A program made the position numbers and the translations under genes. Of a stretch of DNA of 64,000 nt, positions 36,826-48,601 are shown piece after piece. This DNA is from Aureobasidium sp. EXF-3400 (Eukaryota > Ascomycota > Dothideomycetes > Dothideales > Saccotheciaceae), in assembly GCA_024195585.1 (NCBI GenBank), contig SWBL01000026.1, positions 124,001-188,000 of the forward strand, read 5' to 3'. Each line of letters starts with the position of its first letter. Position 1 is the first letter of the stretch. The notes beneath the pieces were generated by a model, which ran no database searches, was not told where the DNA came from, and worked only from the letters and a program-made list of their open reading frames with translations.

Positions 36826-37818
36826 ATGCCTACTGCATCCTCGACTCCCCTGCTCGACTCGACCCCACAAACCTCCACTATGGACGCTCGCGAGCTGTCG
36901 CTCCTCAAGCCCGTCGCTGGCCAGGTGAAAGACGTCAAGGGTACGTCGGATTTTCCATCTTCTCTCGACTGTCGCTGACTCGAGAAAACAGGGTCCAAAA
37001 AAGACGACTCGACAACCAAGATGGTCGCTCAAGAGAACTTGAACCCCAAACTCAGCATCGCCCCTCTCCCCGGCCGCCTGCGCATGTACGTCCCGCCAGC
37101 CAACTTCGGCGCGGTCGAGACAAATTCCATCTACAGAAGTGGTTACCCAACCAGCAAGAACTTCGACTTCATCAACAGCCTCAATATCAGATCCATTCTG
37201 TACGTCTCAAAACTTTATATACCAACTTGCTCTTTCTAACGCGCCAATCAGCACCCTGGTTCCTGAGCCTCTATCCGAAGAATACATCACCTTCATGGAT
37301 GAAAACCACATTCGCCATTATCAAATCCACATCCCTGCCAACAAGGATGGCAAAGTCAACATTACTCCCGAGACAATGGCTACTGCTCTCGCTGTTGTCC
37401 TCAACCGTAACAACCACCCTCTTCTCATCCACTGTAATCGTGGCAAGGTCAGTCTGAGATGTTTAGATCATCACGCGAGCATGTGACGCTGACTTTTGAC
37501 CAGCATCGTACCGGCTGTGTGACTGCCTGCTTCCGCAAGACACAGTACATTCAGAACGATCCCGCCATCGCCGAATACCGCGATTATTCATATCCCAAAT
37601 GCCGCGAGGACGATATGCGCTTCATCAAGTCGTTCGACCCCAGCATTGTACTTCCCATCGCCCAATCACAAGGCTGGCTGCCTACACCTCCACCAGAGCC
37701 CAACGATGGCTTCTGGCACTTGAAGCACCAGACCGAGATCCCTAGCTATGAGGACGTGGCTGCCATCAAGACCAACGATGAGCACAGAGACCAGGTCACC
37801 CGCATCTCGGTCAAATGA
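36826..37818 (+). CDS. SIW14: Siw14-type atypical dual-specificity phosphatase
   Basis: Four exons, 36826-36940, 36992-37199, 37252-37447 and 37504-37818, give 277 residues. The N-terminal 65 residues are disordered. The phosphatase domain follows, with PPANFGAVETNSIYRSGYP and LNIRSILTLVPEPL. The active-site loop HCNRGKHRTG has Cys169 and Arg175 in the CX5R arrangement, and the third intron splits this loop between Lys and His. The PFA-DSP/Siw14 family hydrolyses the beta-phosphate of 5-position inositol pyrophosphates. The KHR version of the loop is the family signature. An internal Met at 19 is an alternative start. Cytosolic location is inferred. Confidence 0.88.
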
Positions 37819-38726
37819 CGACCAGCCTCGACATTTATCCACGTAATGATTCTGGTTCTTTCAGTCTTCTACATGGCGTTTACGGCGGTAATGGCAAAAG
37901 AGGCTTGAAGGGTCGGTTTGCATGTTTTTCTCTTCCATACAACACAGGAAGGGGAGCGATGATACTATTTTCTCTTTTGTTTTTGTTCTCTACTCCATAG
38001 CGACGGCGTTCACAAAGGAGTTTACCCAAAGGAAGAAAGGCTTCTTAGAGAAACTGGAAAGACAGTTGTAAATTGGGCTTGGGACGGTATTATGGGAGGG
38101 CGTCGAGCATGAGGTTTTGGCTCCGCTTTTGTTTTCTTGTTTTCTTTCTTTACACACAACAAGACGAATGTGTTTACACACCATTGGGGTGTCGTATTTC
38201 TTGTTCCTGATTCTCCTCTTGAGAAGGATTGATTTGGTCGAGGTATCCTCCGGTTCCTAGGAAGAAGGATTATCGGTGGTGGATCAAGTAATCGGAAAGG
38301 GGCTTGTATGGACTTTCGGGTCAAGCTCTGGTGAGATAATATCTGGATGGTTCTCCTCTCTTTCCTACTACTATTATGCTTTGATTGTATCCTCGAGTTT
38401 TTGTCTGCCTATATCCCGTCTGTCCTGTTCTACCAGTCTTTTCTCACGACATTCCTCCCCATAAGGCATCCTCACATGCCTGCCGGTAGTCCGAGAACTA
38501 GATGCACCTTGGTGCAACTCAAAGCAGCTATGGTGAAATGATATGCAGTGTTACAGGATAAATTGAATAGAAGCCGTCGCGGACACGGCGAGCCTCGGCA
38601 GGCACGGCGGCTTCACGGGTTGGCCAAAGCACCGATGGCGGGGCCGAGCAGACGCCGTGCGCGTCACTGGGATTGAAGATAGAATTGTCCAGCGAAGACT
38701 GAAGCATTATTTATTCAACAAACAAA
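37819..38726. other. Intergenic region between the Siw14-like gene and HEM3
   Basis: No gene is recognised. The stretch 38565-38670 is strikingly GC-rich, with repeated CGGC/GGCG words, and lies just upstream of HEM3. Confidence 0.4.
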
Positions 38727-39934
38727 ATGTCGACTGAAGCATCAACGACACAACCTCCTGTCAGGATTGGCACGCGCAAGTCTATGCTCGCAAGAGTGCA
38801 GACGGATATCGTGTGCAAAGAGCTGCGCAAAGCATGGCCAGACCGCCAATATGAGATCCACGCCATGAGCACCATGGGCGACAACAACCAGACCACTGCT
38901 CTGCACGAGTTCAATGCAAAGGCTTTGTGGACCCATGAGCTCGAGGCTCTGCTTGAGAATGGCGACTTGGATCTCATTGTCCACAGTTTGAAGGGTACAC
39001 CATCTGCATACCTATCCCTGTGCGATTGACTGACAGCAACCCAGACATGCCCACCCAACTGCCTCCATCCATGAGTATTGGCTGCATCTTCCCCCGCGAA
39101 GACCCTCGTGACGCCCTCGTCGTCAAGCCCACCCACCCATACAAGACCCTCGCTCAACTGCCCGAAGGCTCCGTCATTGGCACCTCCTCCGTACGCCGTT
39201 CCGCCCAGCTCAAGCGTCTATACCCAGGTCTCAAGTTTGCCGATGTCCGCGGCAACGTCGGCACCCGTCTTGCCAAACTCGACAATCCCGAGGGCGAATA
39301 CACCGCCCTCATTCTAGCCGCAGCAGGACTCTCGCGCCTCGGCATGTCCGACCGCATCACCAGCTACCTCGACAGTGCATCAGGGGGTATCCTGCACGCA
39401 GTGGGCCAGGGTGCATTGGGCATTGAAGTCCGCTCCGACGATGAGGATGTCAAGAAGCTGCTTTCGGCCGTAGGCTGCGAGTGGACCACCCGTGCCTGTC
39501 TGGCCGAGCGTAGTTTGATGCGTACCCTCGAGGGCGGCTGCAGTGTACCCATCGGTGTCGAGACCGAGTGGGTGCGCAAGAAGTCCTCTCTAGGCACCAC
39601 CATCGGCACGGGTGTCGGTGTTGGCGCAAAGCCTGCTGCACAATACGACAAACTTAGCGGTGTTGCCGTGACTGGCCGCACTACTGAGGAAGACGGCGAA
39701 CACCCAGACAGTGGATCCGAGTTCACCGAGACTCTGATCATGCGTGCGCTTGTGGTGAGTTTGGATGGCCAGAGGCACGTCGAGACAGAGATGCAGAGAC
39801 GCATCACCACCAGAGAAGAGGCCGACGAGTTTGGCTGGGATGTTGCAAGGAAGTTGGTCGAGCTTGGTGCCGAGTCCATCCTACACGATATCAACCTAAA
39901 CAGAAAGATCATCGAGGAGCAGGGTGATGCATAG
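38727..39934 (+). CDS. HEM3: Porphobilinogen deaminase (hydroxymethylbilane synthase)
   Basis: Exons 38727-38994 and 39045-39934, joined across a 50-nt intron, give 385 residues. Hallmarks include RIGTRKSMLARVQTD at the N-terminus, LIVHSLKDMPTQLPPS, REDPRDALVV, GTSSVRRSAQLKRLYP and RGNVGTRLAKLD. GGCSVPIG contains Cys255, which carries the dipyrromethane cofactor. The enzyme polymerises four porphobilinogen units into hydroxymethylbilane in the cytosolic part of haem synthesis. It converges with the GDPase gene, 273 nt away. Confidence 0.95.
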
Positions 39935-40207
39935 ACGTGGATGAAGTAAAGCGATATGAGCACATGCAAAGTAAACTCGATTGAGAACACTTCTGATGAT
40001 CCAGTTCTCTGACACTGCTTTTCGAGATCGAAACGAAGAGATTCGTGTAAAGTGAAAATGTTGTATTTGCCGGTGTAAAGTAGGTAAGACAGAATTCCCA
40101 GAAACTGAGTGAAAAACACCAATCTAAAATCTTCTCGGTGGTCGTACAATAAACCACAAGAGCAAGAAAACGCCTCATGCCGAAAAGATGCAGTAACATT
40201 AATCCAT

Positions 40208-41988
40208 CTATGCAACCTGGCTGATCTTGCATGACCAGCCGCTCTCCTGGCTGAGAAGAGGAAGACTACAGACATGTCAGTATTGATTTGAATTGATAAA
40301 CCGATCTTGAAAGTAGACACATACCTGGCACCCAAACACCAACCCAACTCATTGCCCTTGATCTTCTTGGCGATCTTGACCTCACGATCAATAGGCATCT
40401 CGTATCCAGTGTGCAGAAGAGCAACCATAAAGTTCAGATCCAGACAAGTCTCGGGGCGACCCTGGAGCTCCTTGATGGCACCAGAGATGGGCTTGAAAAC
40501 ATCCCAAGCCTTTGTCTCGCTCTTGGGGCCTTCGCAGACACGAGCGGTCAAGTCCTTGAGCTCGGAAAGAGTGAAGGATTCGGGCATACCCAGGGGCTGG
40601 GCACGGTCGTAGAAGTAACTGAAAAGGTAGACATCTTCGCGGGCGAAGGTCTTGGAGAGCGAAGGCTGGTGGACACCGTTGAAAGCGCAAGGGGAGATCT
40701 TGCACTCTGACTCCTTCTTGAGGGTTTGCTCGGCGATAGCACGGCACTGAGGGGCAGAACCAGTGGTGGGGCCAGTCATGTTGACGGTGACAGATGTACC
40801 GAGAGCGTGGCCCTCTCCGAGAGGAACCTTGATCTCACGAGTAGTGCCAGGGATCAAGCAAGGGTTCAGGACAGGCTTGCTCAACCAGGCGTTGGAGTCG
40901 GGGTTGGACTTGTGCATGTTATCAATGACAACCTTGTGCAAGTTCTCGCGAGCAGCCATGAGACCGTAGCCCAGGTACGAGTGCTGGTACAAGGTGAAGT
41001 CGCGGCCACCGAAAGAAAGCTTGTACTTGTGGTCGCCCTCTTGGAGCTGTTCAGGCATGCCGCCATCCTTGGCCTGAGCGAAAGTAGGCTCGAAGACAAT
41101 CTGAGTACTGCCACCACCAAGATCGAAGACGGCAGCGGTGGGGGTCTTGTCAGGACCACCAATCTTGCCCAAGAGGTAGTTGGTTGTGATCCAAGCGTAG
41201 ACACCCTCGTCCTTGCCGTCCATGACCTCGACACCTCCGTTGGCTTCGCTGACGACAGGGAAGGGGTATTGGGTCTCGAGACGGTTGCGAACAGCCTTGA
41301 GGATGGCGTTGCTCTTCTCAGTGCCCAGCTTGCGCAAACCAGCAGTGGCCTTGACGGCGATCGGAGTGCAGCCCTTGAGCTTGTCGGGTACGTTCTTCAT
41401 GGCCACGTCAAGCAGCACATCCAAGCTCTTTGCGGCACCCTCGGCGTCCGAATCGTAGGAGCTCAATCCGGAGCCGCCTTCCTTGGGCTCGGTCATCTTG
41501 AAGTCTTCATTCTCGAGTTCGGGTGTGGGACCGCAGTTGTTGAAGCGGTAGACGTGGATGCGCGAACCAGTGCTGCCGGCGTCAACCATGAGAGCGTATT
41601 GGATCAATGGCTTAGTCGACGAGTATGGGCGAGTGCATTTCGTGGTGCCGATAGAAGGGTCTGAGGCGACATCGCCGGTAGGGAAGGTTGCTGCTGAGCC
41701 TGACGAGCCCGGCAACAGGTAGTATAGTACAAACAAGACGAGGGCAACAATGCCACCCGTCTTGATGTAGCGCGATCGCTGACCTTGGTTCATCCAGCCG
41801 GCCTTCTCCTGCATTGAACCAGATTTTGTGCTAGGCGCGAAAGGGTCGTAGTTGGACGAGGCGAGGGGTATGGATTGGCTGTGAGCGCGGGAATGCGACG
41901 AGAATGACTTGCGTCGCCGCGGCGTAGACGAAAAGCTGATATAGGACCAGAGGCTGGGTCGTTGTTTGACGTCGCTCCTATTCGACAT
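40208..41988 (-). CDS. GDA1: Golgi guanosine diphosphatase (GDA1 family)
   Basis: Exons 41988-40325 and 40265-40208 give 573 residues. It is a type II membrane protein: a basic, Ser-rich cytosolic tail, one helix (IVALVLFVLYYLLPGS), then a lumenal apyrase domain. Apyrase-conserved regions occur in order: DAGSTGSRIHVY, KATAGLRKLG, DEGVYAWITTNYLLG, FDLGGGSTQIVFEP and YLGYGLMAARE. The second exon supplies the conserved end SLPLLSQE. It converts GDP to GMP in the Golgi lumen, which drives GDP-mannose import and so supports mannosyltransferases such as the GT15 enzyme in this window. The start at MSNRSD is the first ATG in frame. Confidence 0.93.
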
Positions 41989-42645
41989 GTGGAAGTTTCG
42001 CTCGCGTACAAAAGTGGTTACTCGCTCTCGCAGAGTACACCGGCCAATGTTTTTGTGGGGATCCTTCCGATGCCAGATATGCAACTATTCTTAGGACGTC
42101 TGGAAAGTCTCAAGAATTGTTGTGGTTTTCGCCTTGCAGCACCGCTCTGATGCTTCGGACAAGGTTGCGAGACAAGTTAGGAAGCCTTCTGAAAAGAAAA
42201 GTCAAAATATACACCCTCCCTTTCTATATGCCTTCTGCCTTCCCCTTTCTCAAAACTCGTCGACCTTGCAGGGCTGAGAGACCCCTAATCCTGATTGATC
42301 CCTGGTCCCTCTCCCGAATTCAGCTCTCTTGGCATTGTCCGCCACCAGTGACCGACCTGCTCGCCGTACGCAGAGTCATTGAATCAATTTCTCCTGAGCG
42401 TCTTTTCCGAAGAAGATGAATGTGATGCAAGACAGCCGTTGGGTGATTTGCCTGTGTCTACTTGTTCGGTGACACGGACTAGAACAAGCCGACTTCAGCG
42501 TGATGTGCCAGGCTCCTGTGATGACGCCGCCTCACAGCAATTCCAACAACATCCAGCATTTTCCATGCCTTTGTTCTTACAAAATACATAATCGCCCTCT
42601 GTTTTCTTGACCCTTGATTCTGCTATACCACATTGTCCTTTCACC
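41989..42645. other. Divergent promoter region
   Basis: Between the GDPase gene (minus) and the PPPDE-thioredoxin-PUL gene (plus). Nothing further is recognised. Confidence 0.4.
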
Positions 42646-44667
42646 ATGGATGTCCAACTTTATGTCTACGACCTGAGTCAGGGCCTTGCAAGAATGATGT
42701 CGCAAGGTCTTCTTGGAATCCACATCGATGCTGTCTACCACACCTCGCTCGTTTTCGGAGGCGTAGAGTACTTTTTTGGTGCAGGAGTGCAAACATGCTA
42801 CCCAGGATCCACACATCATGGACAGCCCATGGAAAAGATCAAGCTCGGCAAGACCGAGATCCCCTTGGATGATATTTTGGAATACCTGGACTCGTTGAAA
42901 GAGACATATACCGCCGAATCATATGATTTGTTCAAACACAACTGCAACAATTTCTCTAACGACTTTTCCATGTTTTTGGTCGGCAGAGGTATCCCGGATC
43001 ACATTACTGCCCTACCTGAAACTGTATTGAACACTCCTTTCGGATCTATGATGAAGACAAGGCTCGATGCAGAAATGCGTCACATCACGCAAGCCGCCGT
43101 GCCTCCGGAGAATAATCCCACGATTCAGCGTGAACGCAAGGAGCAGAGAGATGCAGCCAATCGTGGAAGCCAAAACGGCACTTCTGCTTCTGCCTCTGGT
43201 TCTGCCCCCGTGCAACAGAATGGCTCAGATCACACTCCTCCTAAGAAGAAGCCTAAAAAGCTCGAGGTCCGCAGTGCTGAACATTCAGACCAGACGAATG
43301 GTCAGGCTCAAGTACAGCCTCAGTCAGCTCAACAGGCGCCGAAGAAGCAACCCAAGAAGCTCGAAGTTCGCGATGGCGCTGCTGCGAAGGCAGACGGCGT
43401 ACACGGTTCTGTATACAACGTGACGCAGCTGACCTCGGTCGACAATCTGCTCTCCGGCGCAAAAGACAAATGCGCTGTCATCTTTTTCACGTCAAGTACC
43501 TGTGGGCCTTGCAAGATGGCATATCCCACATATGACTCTCTCGCAGCCGAGCACACCAAGATTCCCTTTATCAAGATCGACATCAACGAGGCTCATGCAC
43601 TAGCGTCAAAGTATCAAATTCGTGCAACACCGACTTTCATGACCTTCTTACATGGCAAAAAGGACAACGAGTGGACTGGGGCGAATCCTGCGCAGCTCAA
43701 GTCCAACGTAGAGTCTCTCCTTCAACAGGCTTTCCCTCCTCATCCTCATCTTCAGGTCCGCGTGCCTACTCTGCAATTTGGAAGACTCAGTCCCATCACA
43801 TACTCGAAGATTCCACCACTCGACAAAGTTCTGGCCAAAATGGGTGATCAGTCCAAGGACAAAGCTGTGGTTGCCATGAAGAATTTCATCTCCGCTCGTA
43901 CTTCCAGTGCTTCAGACCTTCCGGCTCTGCCAGATCTTCCTGCTTTCGCACGTTGGCTTCGTCATTCGCCCAGCCAGCTGTCACCGGATGTGCTATTCAC
44001 AGCTTATGATGTGCTACGTTGTGCACTTGTCGACCAGCGGGTCAGTGGATGGTTCACCGAAGAATCTGCTCCTGGAGACTCGGAGACGCTCACGTTCTTG
44101 ATCAACCACGTCTTGACACTCGTGGATGACGACACGTGCCCTTACAGCTTGAGACTTGTCACAATTCAATTGGCTTGTAACCTGTTCACATCAGACCTCT
44201 TCATCAAATCAGCGTTCAGTAGCGATCATCACAGTGGGCTGCCTGCGATGCTCGTACAGGTAGCAACCACGAGCTTGCTCGCTGAGCCCGATAAGCCGGC
44301 CGTTCGCGCTGCTGCTTCTTCGCTGGCTTTCAACATTGCTGCAACTGTTTACCGAACCAGAAGAGAAGAGAACCGCGAAGCATTGCAGGAGTCCTCACAG
44401 GTAGAGCTGGCCGCTAGCTTGTTGGAGATGATGACCACGGAACTCGAGAGTAGAGAGGAGAAGAAGGACACTTCTGGAACAGATATGCTGAAAACAGCAA
44501 TCTTCGCCTTTGCTTACCTGATTTACTGCGCACCTCAAGGTGGAGAGTTGCATGACCTTTGCAGCGCTTTGGACGCTAAGGCTACAATCCTGAAGTTGAA
44601 GGGACTCAAGGACTTGGAGAAGGTTGCGGGTGAAGTTGGCGAACAGCTGCTGGGAAAGAACTGGTGA
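42646..44667 (+). CDS. PPPDE (DeSI-like) - thioredoxin - PUL domain protein
   Basis: Intronless 673-residue protein with three domains. Residues 1-145 are a PPPDE/DeSI-type Cys protease domain. His32 (in YHTSLVFGG) and Cys100 (in HNCNNFSND) form the expected dyad, which in DeSI proteins removes SUMO or ubiquitin. A Lys/Pro-rich linker with two copies of a KKPKKLEVR-like motif follows. Then comes a thioredoxin domain with the active site STCGPCKMAYP (Cys286, Cys289) and the cis-Pro segment RATPTFM. The last 290 residues are a PUL domain, which in Ufd3/PLAA proteins binds the C-terminus of Cdc48. The start at 42646 (caccATGGA) lies directly before the PPPDE domain. A Cdc48-linked isopeptidase with redox function is inferred. 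Confidence 0.88.
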   Translation: MDVQLYVYDLSQGLARMMSQGLLGIHIDAVYHTSLVFGGVEYFFGAGVQTCYPGSTHHGQPMEKIKLGKTEIPLDDILEYLDSLKETYTAESYDLFKHNCNNFSNDFSMFLVGRGIPDHITALPETVLNTPFGSMMKTRLDAEMRHITQAAVPPENNPTIQRERKEQRDAANRGSQNGTSASASGSAPVQQNGSDHTPPKKKPKKLEVRSAEHSDQTNGQAQVQPQSAQQAPKKQPKKLEVRDGAAAKADGVHGSVYNVTQLTSVDNLLSGAKDKCAVIFFTSSTCGPCKMAYPTYDSLAAEHTKIPFIKIDINEAHALASKYQIRATPTFMTFLHGKKDNEWTGANPAQLKSNVESLLQQAFPPHPHLQVRVPTLQFGRLSPITYSKIPPLDKVLAKMGDQSKDKAVVAMKNFISARTSSASDLPALPDLPAFARWLRHSPSQLSPDVLFTAYDVLRCALVDQRVSGWFTEESAPGDSETLTFLINHVLTLVDDDTCPYSLRLVTIQLACNLFTSDLFIKSAFSSDHHSGLPAMLVQVATTSLLAEPDKPAVRAAASSLAFNIAATVYRTRREENREALQESSQVELAASLLEMMTTELESREEKKDTSGTDMLKTAIFAFAYLIYCAPQGGELHDLCSALDAKATILKLKGLKDLEKVAGEVGEQLLGKNW

Positions 44668-45210
44668 TTTCGCCAACACGATCCAGCCTGACTGATACAC
44701 GATAGACACCCTATGATAGATTTTACCATGAGAAACGAGACATTACAAGATACATTTTGACGAGTCTTGAAAGACATGATGTCTTGGTGTTGGAGATGAT
44801 GGCTTTCAGGGCCTCCAACGCTTCTGCCACAACCCGGCCCGGGTGCCTGAGCGTCACTTGCCCAAACAACATCCTGGCATTGGGCACCAGGTGAATCTTT
44901 GTTGATTTTTCGCATGGCAACCACTGAGCAACAGATGGATTGATCTTTGGCACCCAAGGGTTCACGTTCTGGAAAATGATCGTGCCTGACAGGTGCATTG
45001 AGCATCCAAGTATCTGAGATTGTCCGGAGCTGTAGTAACGGAGGACTATGACATATTCTAGACACAATACCTGCTATGCTCTGCCCACCATGAGACGTGA
45101 CGAGGGTTTTATTGCCTCTTGCTGGAGTACATATAACCCAGTCTTCGGTGTTCAACTTCTGATACCACACCATATCACAAACTCCATCCATTCTCTCTCA
45201 CAAGTCTACG
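44668..45210. other. Intergenic region with an unexplained antisense open frame
   Basis: Between the PPPDE-Trx-PUL gene and the next plus-strand gene. A 114-codon frame without an ATG start on the minus strand (44723-45067) looks mildly protein-like, but I could not connect it to an upstream exon. Confidence 0.3.
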
Positions 45211-46047
45211 ATGTCAACAAGAACAAGACGTCCAGGCAAACTCAGCACTCGCTCTACCTCTTGGAACTACTCCAATGCAGAGTCTTTCAACGATGACATG
45301 TACTCGAACATGACATTCTACGACCCACACAGCCCACCACACTATGCAACTCTGCCCAGGAACTTCAACAAAAGACAACGAGCAGCAGAAGCACTACCAC
45401 CATACCACAACACAAAAAGGCTACTAGGAGACTACACACCAAGCGACTCTGGCTACAGTTCCACTGGCACCCCATCTCCAGAACCAGAATCCTGGCACCC
45501 TCCAACTCGCCAAAACACACTCCTCAGACATCCCACCAACGACCGTAGCTGCAGATCAGACTACTACTTTATCCAACGACGATCGACAGACAACACCACG
45601 CACCCGCACATCGAGCATGGGATAGCTTCCAACCCAAATAACCCCTCCATATCCTTCGTCTGCGCCATGCAACCGCTATCCCTCTACCCTCCCTCCACCA
45701 ACAACAAAAAACGCCGTCGAATCACCAACAACGACTTCTCAAAACCAGATGCAGATCCCTTGACCTACATCCGGGACAACTGCGAAAACGCCACTAGAGC
45801 ACTGTTAAGCCATCGCAAACTACACAATTGTGACTGTGACTTTGCATACTTGGATAATAGGAAAAGAGGCACTGGAACAGTGTGGAGACGAGGGGAAGCT
45901 GATGAAGGAGAGATTGTGACTTCGAGGGCTGATGCTGGGCCGGAGAGGCCGTGCAAGAGGACTTGGTTTACTGGGTGGTTTGTTAGACAGCATTTGGCCT
46001 ACCATGATCGTTATTGCAGTTGTGGATGCTTTGGGATCAAGCGTTAA
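45211..46047 (+). CDS. Hypothetical protein, polar with C-terminal Cys cluster
   Basis: Intronless 278-residue frame from an ATG with A at -3. The N-terminal 150 residues are polar (Ser/Thr/Pro/Asn/Tyr) and probably disordered. A basic KKRRRI motif near residue 165 could direct nuclear import. The end carries close Cys residues (NCDCDFAYL, YCSCGCFG) that might bind metal. I do not recognise a family. Confidence 0.6.
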   Translation: MSTRTRRPGKLSTRSTSWNYSNAESFNDDMYSNMTFYDPHSPPHYATLPRNFNKRQRAAEALPPYHNTKRLLGDYTPSDSGYSSTGTPSPEPESWHPPTRQNTLLRHPTNDRSCRSDYYFIQRRSTDNTTHPHIEHGIASNPNNPSISFVCAMQPLSLYPPSTNNKKRRRITNNDFSKPDADPLTYIRDNCENATRALLSHRKLHNCDCDFAYLDNRKRGTGTVWRRGEADEGEIVTSRADAGPERPCKRTWFTGWFVRQHLAYHDRYCSCGCFGIKR

Positions 46048-46378
46048 TAGTTATGGTTCTAGATATTGTTCCCATTGATGAAATAAGAGTTCTTATTATC
46101 TCGATATCATACCTCAGGTGCCGGTTGTGAAAGACTGTCTTGTGATAGGACATTGCGAGTGAGCAAATATCTCGCGTTTTGAAAGCGCTGTTAGTGCCTA
46201 AGTGACAGACCGTCCAGAGTGCGTCAGCAGCCAAGTGTCAGTTGTATTAGTGAGACGTTCCTGCTCATCAAGAAGGAAGGATGTAAATGGATTTGAGGAA
46301 CGTTTATGCTTTTTAGATTTACACGGTGTTACTGTACAGAGGATGAAGAAAGAAGCAGAAACATGAAGAGGACATGAC
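46048..46378. other. Convergent intergenic region
   Basis: Shared 3' flank of the hypothetical gene and the mitochondrial uL2 gene. Nothing is recognised. Confidence 0.4.
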
Positions 46379-47589
46379 TTAGTTCTTGCTTGTCCTTCTC
46401 TTGCCTTGGTTGCGTTCGCGCTCTTGCACAACGTGCTTGTTGGGGTTGCGCTTTGCACGGGTCTTGTAACCACCCTTGGCTGGGGTGCCCCAGATGGAGA
46501 CGGGGTGGACGTTACCCTTTGATTTACCTCTACCACCACCGTGAGGATGGTCGGCTGTGAAAAGAAAACGGTCAGATGAGATACAGTAGCATTGAGAGGG
46601 AGGTTGAACTTACCAGCGTTCATAGCAAGACCACGGACGGTAGGACGGATGTTGAGCCATCTGCTACGACCAGCCTTACCGAGCGTTCTGAAGTGGTGGT
46701 GGGGGTTGCTGGCAACACCAATGGTAGCGCAGGCCTCGGGGCTGACTCTTCTGACTTCACCACTCTGCAGACGGACTGTGACTTCCTTGACCTTCTTGCC
46801 AACCTCTTCCTTTGAAACAACAACAGCGAAGGTACCGGCGCTGCGGCAGAAGACGGCTCCCTTGCCTGTGGTAGATCCAACGGCGTAGATCTGGGTACCG
46901 AGAGGAATCATGCGCACGGGCAAGCAGTTGCCACGGAAAGCAGTCTTTGCGGCGAGCATACCGGGATCCATAACACCACCCATGCTCTTCAACAGCTCGC
47001 CGGGAATACCAGCACGGTAACTCTCAATGACGTCTCCGGCGCGCATACCGTCGGCAGCCAGAACGTAACTCTTCTCTCCAGTCTTCTGCCTTGTGACCAG
47101 AGCCAGATGGGTGCTGCGGTTGGGGTCGTACTCGATGCGCTCGACAGTGTGCTTGCCGGGCTCCATGCGCTTGAAGTCGACGGTACGAATACGTCTTCTG
47201 TGACCACCACCACGGTGTCGCACAGTCACGCGACCTGTGCAGTTACGACCACCCTTTCCGTGGCCGACTTTGGCGAATGTGAGCTTGGACAGCGGCTTTC
47301 CCTTCCAGAGATGGTCGTTGATGGGGCGGCGCAAGTGTCGTAAACTGGGTGTGCGAGGCTTGTATGTTCGGAGTTCGAAGCCACCGCGTCTTCGGCTTGG
47401 GGCAGCGGTAGGTGGGTTGAAGGCAACGGTATCGGTGGATGTGGTCGTCGTCTCACGGGTTGCTGTCGCTACTTTGGGGCCCTCGGTGGCAGAGGCATAT
47501 GTGCGGCGGGCGAATGCGTTGGTCGAGGAGCGGAACAGGCATTGAGCTTGCCTCCAGGGCTGCTGCTGCCATAGCCGTGGCTGTAACAT
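46379..47589 (-). CDS. RML2: Mitochondrial large-subunit ribosomal protein uL2m
   Basis: Exons 47589-46614 and 46554-46379 (59-nt intron) give 383 residues. The first 45 residues are Arg/Gln-rich with no acid ([19 protein letters not shown]), a mitochondrial presequence. The body is bacterial-type L2: [40 protein letters not shown], and [20 protein letters not shown] then [14 protein letters not shown] is the peptidyl-transferase-proximal loop, with the conserved His. The intron falls exactly inside this loop. It binds 21S rRNA and is needed for subunit association and peptide-bond formation. In-frame codons upstream of 47589 are leader, not protein. Confidence 0.94.
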
Positions 47590-48601
47590 GTTGTATGCTC
47601 GGGGTTGGCACAGCACAAGGGCACGTCGAGAGATGTGAATTGTTCCAGCGCCCGTGTCCGAGACTCTCTCTACACTTCCAAACCCTAGAGCTGGTGCCAA
47701 GACATTGAAACATTTCTGGGAGGGAAGGAACGGCAAAAGTCCGGCTCCTTCCCTCGTCCTCCTTGCAGTTGCTGCCTTCCCTCGACCGCGCTTTCCCTTG
47801 CAAGCAGCCGCGCCAGGCGTGTTGTTTCCCCAGCGATGGAAACTTGAGCTAAAGTGCTCTTTTCTGCCGTACTGTCGCCCAAGGCATTCCATGGCTTTTG
47901 TTCATACTGACCGCACAGGCCTACTTTATATAGCACGCTGTATAACCACAACTGAGATCAAACTGTAGACGTGCATTGTTTTATGTTGTGTTGTGAAGAC
48001 GTTGTGGGCGGTGATTAAGGCGCGAGGCTGGGAATTGTGATTTGTGCTTCTGACACGCCAGTCGTCATCTGCATTGCATGTCTGGGCCAAAATCGCGAGA
48101 CGTGGAGCGCGAAGAGTCCGAGCTTTTGATGTTCAAAGCCAAAGCAAACAACATCTCTTCCAGTTCTCTTCAAATCCCTTCCCTCAGCATCCGCCCACGT
48201 CGTCAACGACATCTCTAATACACCCATCGACCGGTCGACGCACAAGAGCAGCCGCGACACCGAGTCCCTGCCGAATTGACTGCACCCGCCGCATCGACCT
48301 GGTCTCCAAGCACGCACAACTCCTACCCGGCGCGTCAATTGTTTCAAGAGCATCAGTATCCAGCAGTCCGCCCTCTTTGCTACACCTGTGCTGCCATTGC
48401 TCCCATCATAATCACCACGCACCCATCGTCTTCCGTCTGGCTCCAAAAGGTGAGTTTCTTCGCGTGTCCGAATGCCGATTACCCGATTCGGACGTGTTTG
48501 TTGTGCCCGCCCAGACTGACTCGACCAAACCAAAGCAGCCACTCCTCCACTTCTCCAACAAGACCTTGACCAAGTCTTGATCATCTCATCCTCATATCAA
48601 C
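47590..48601. other. Divergent promoter region of RML2 and the B-type cyclin
   Basis: About 1 kb, probably mostly the cyclin promoter and long leader. Long open frames here on both strands (48044-48580 plus, 48015-48584 minus) are compositional and carry no recognisable domain. Confidence 0.4.

Noticed and set aside
36992..37239. Second, internal start for the Siw14-like protein at 37021
   Set aside because: The upstream exon joins in phase through a canonical 51-nt intron and supplies a normal disordered N-terminus.
44723..45067. Minus-strand 114-codon frame downstream of the PPPDE-Trx-PUL gene
   Set aside because: It has no ATG, a stop closes the frame just upstream, and no donor in the candidate first exon (ATG at 45191) matches its phase. 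No family resemblance is certain.
48015..48584. Long open frames on both strands before the cyclin gene
   Set aside because: They lack ATG or domain support and lie in the divergent promoter and leader region.
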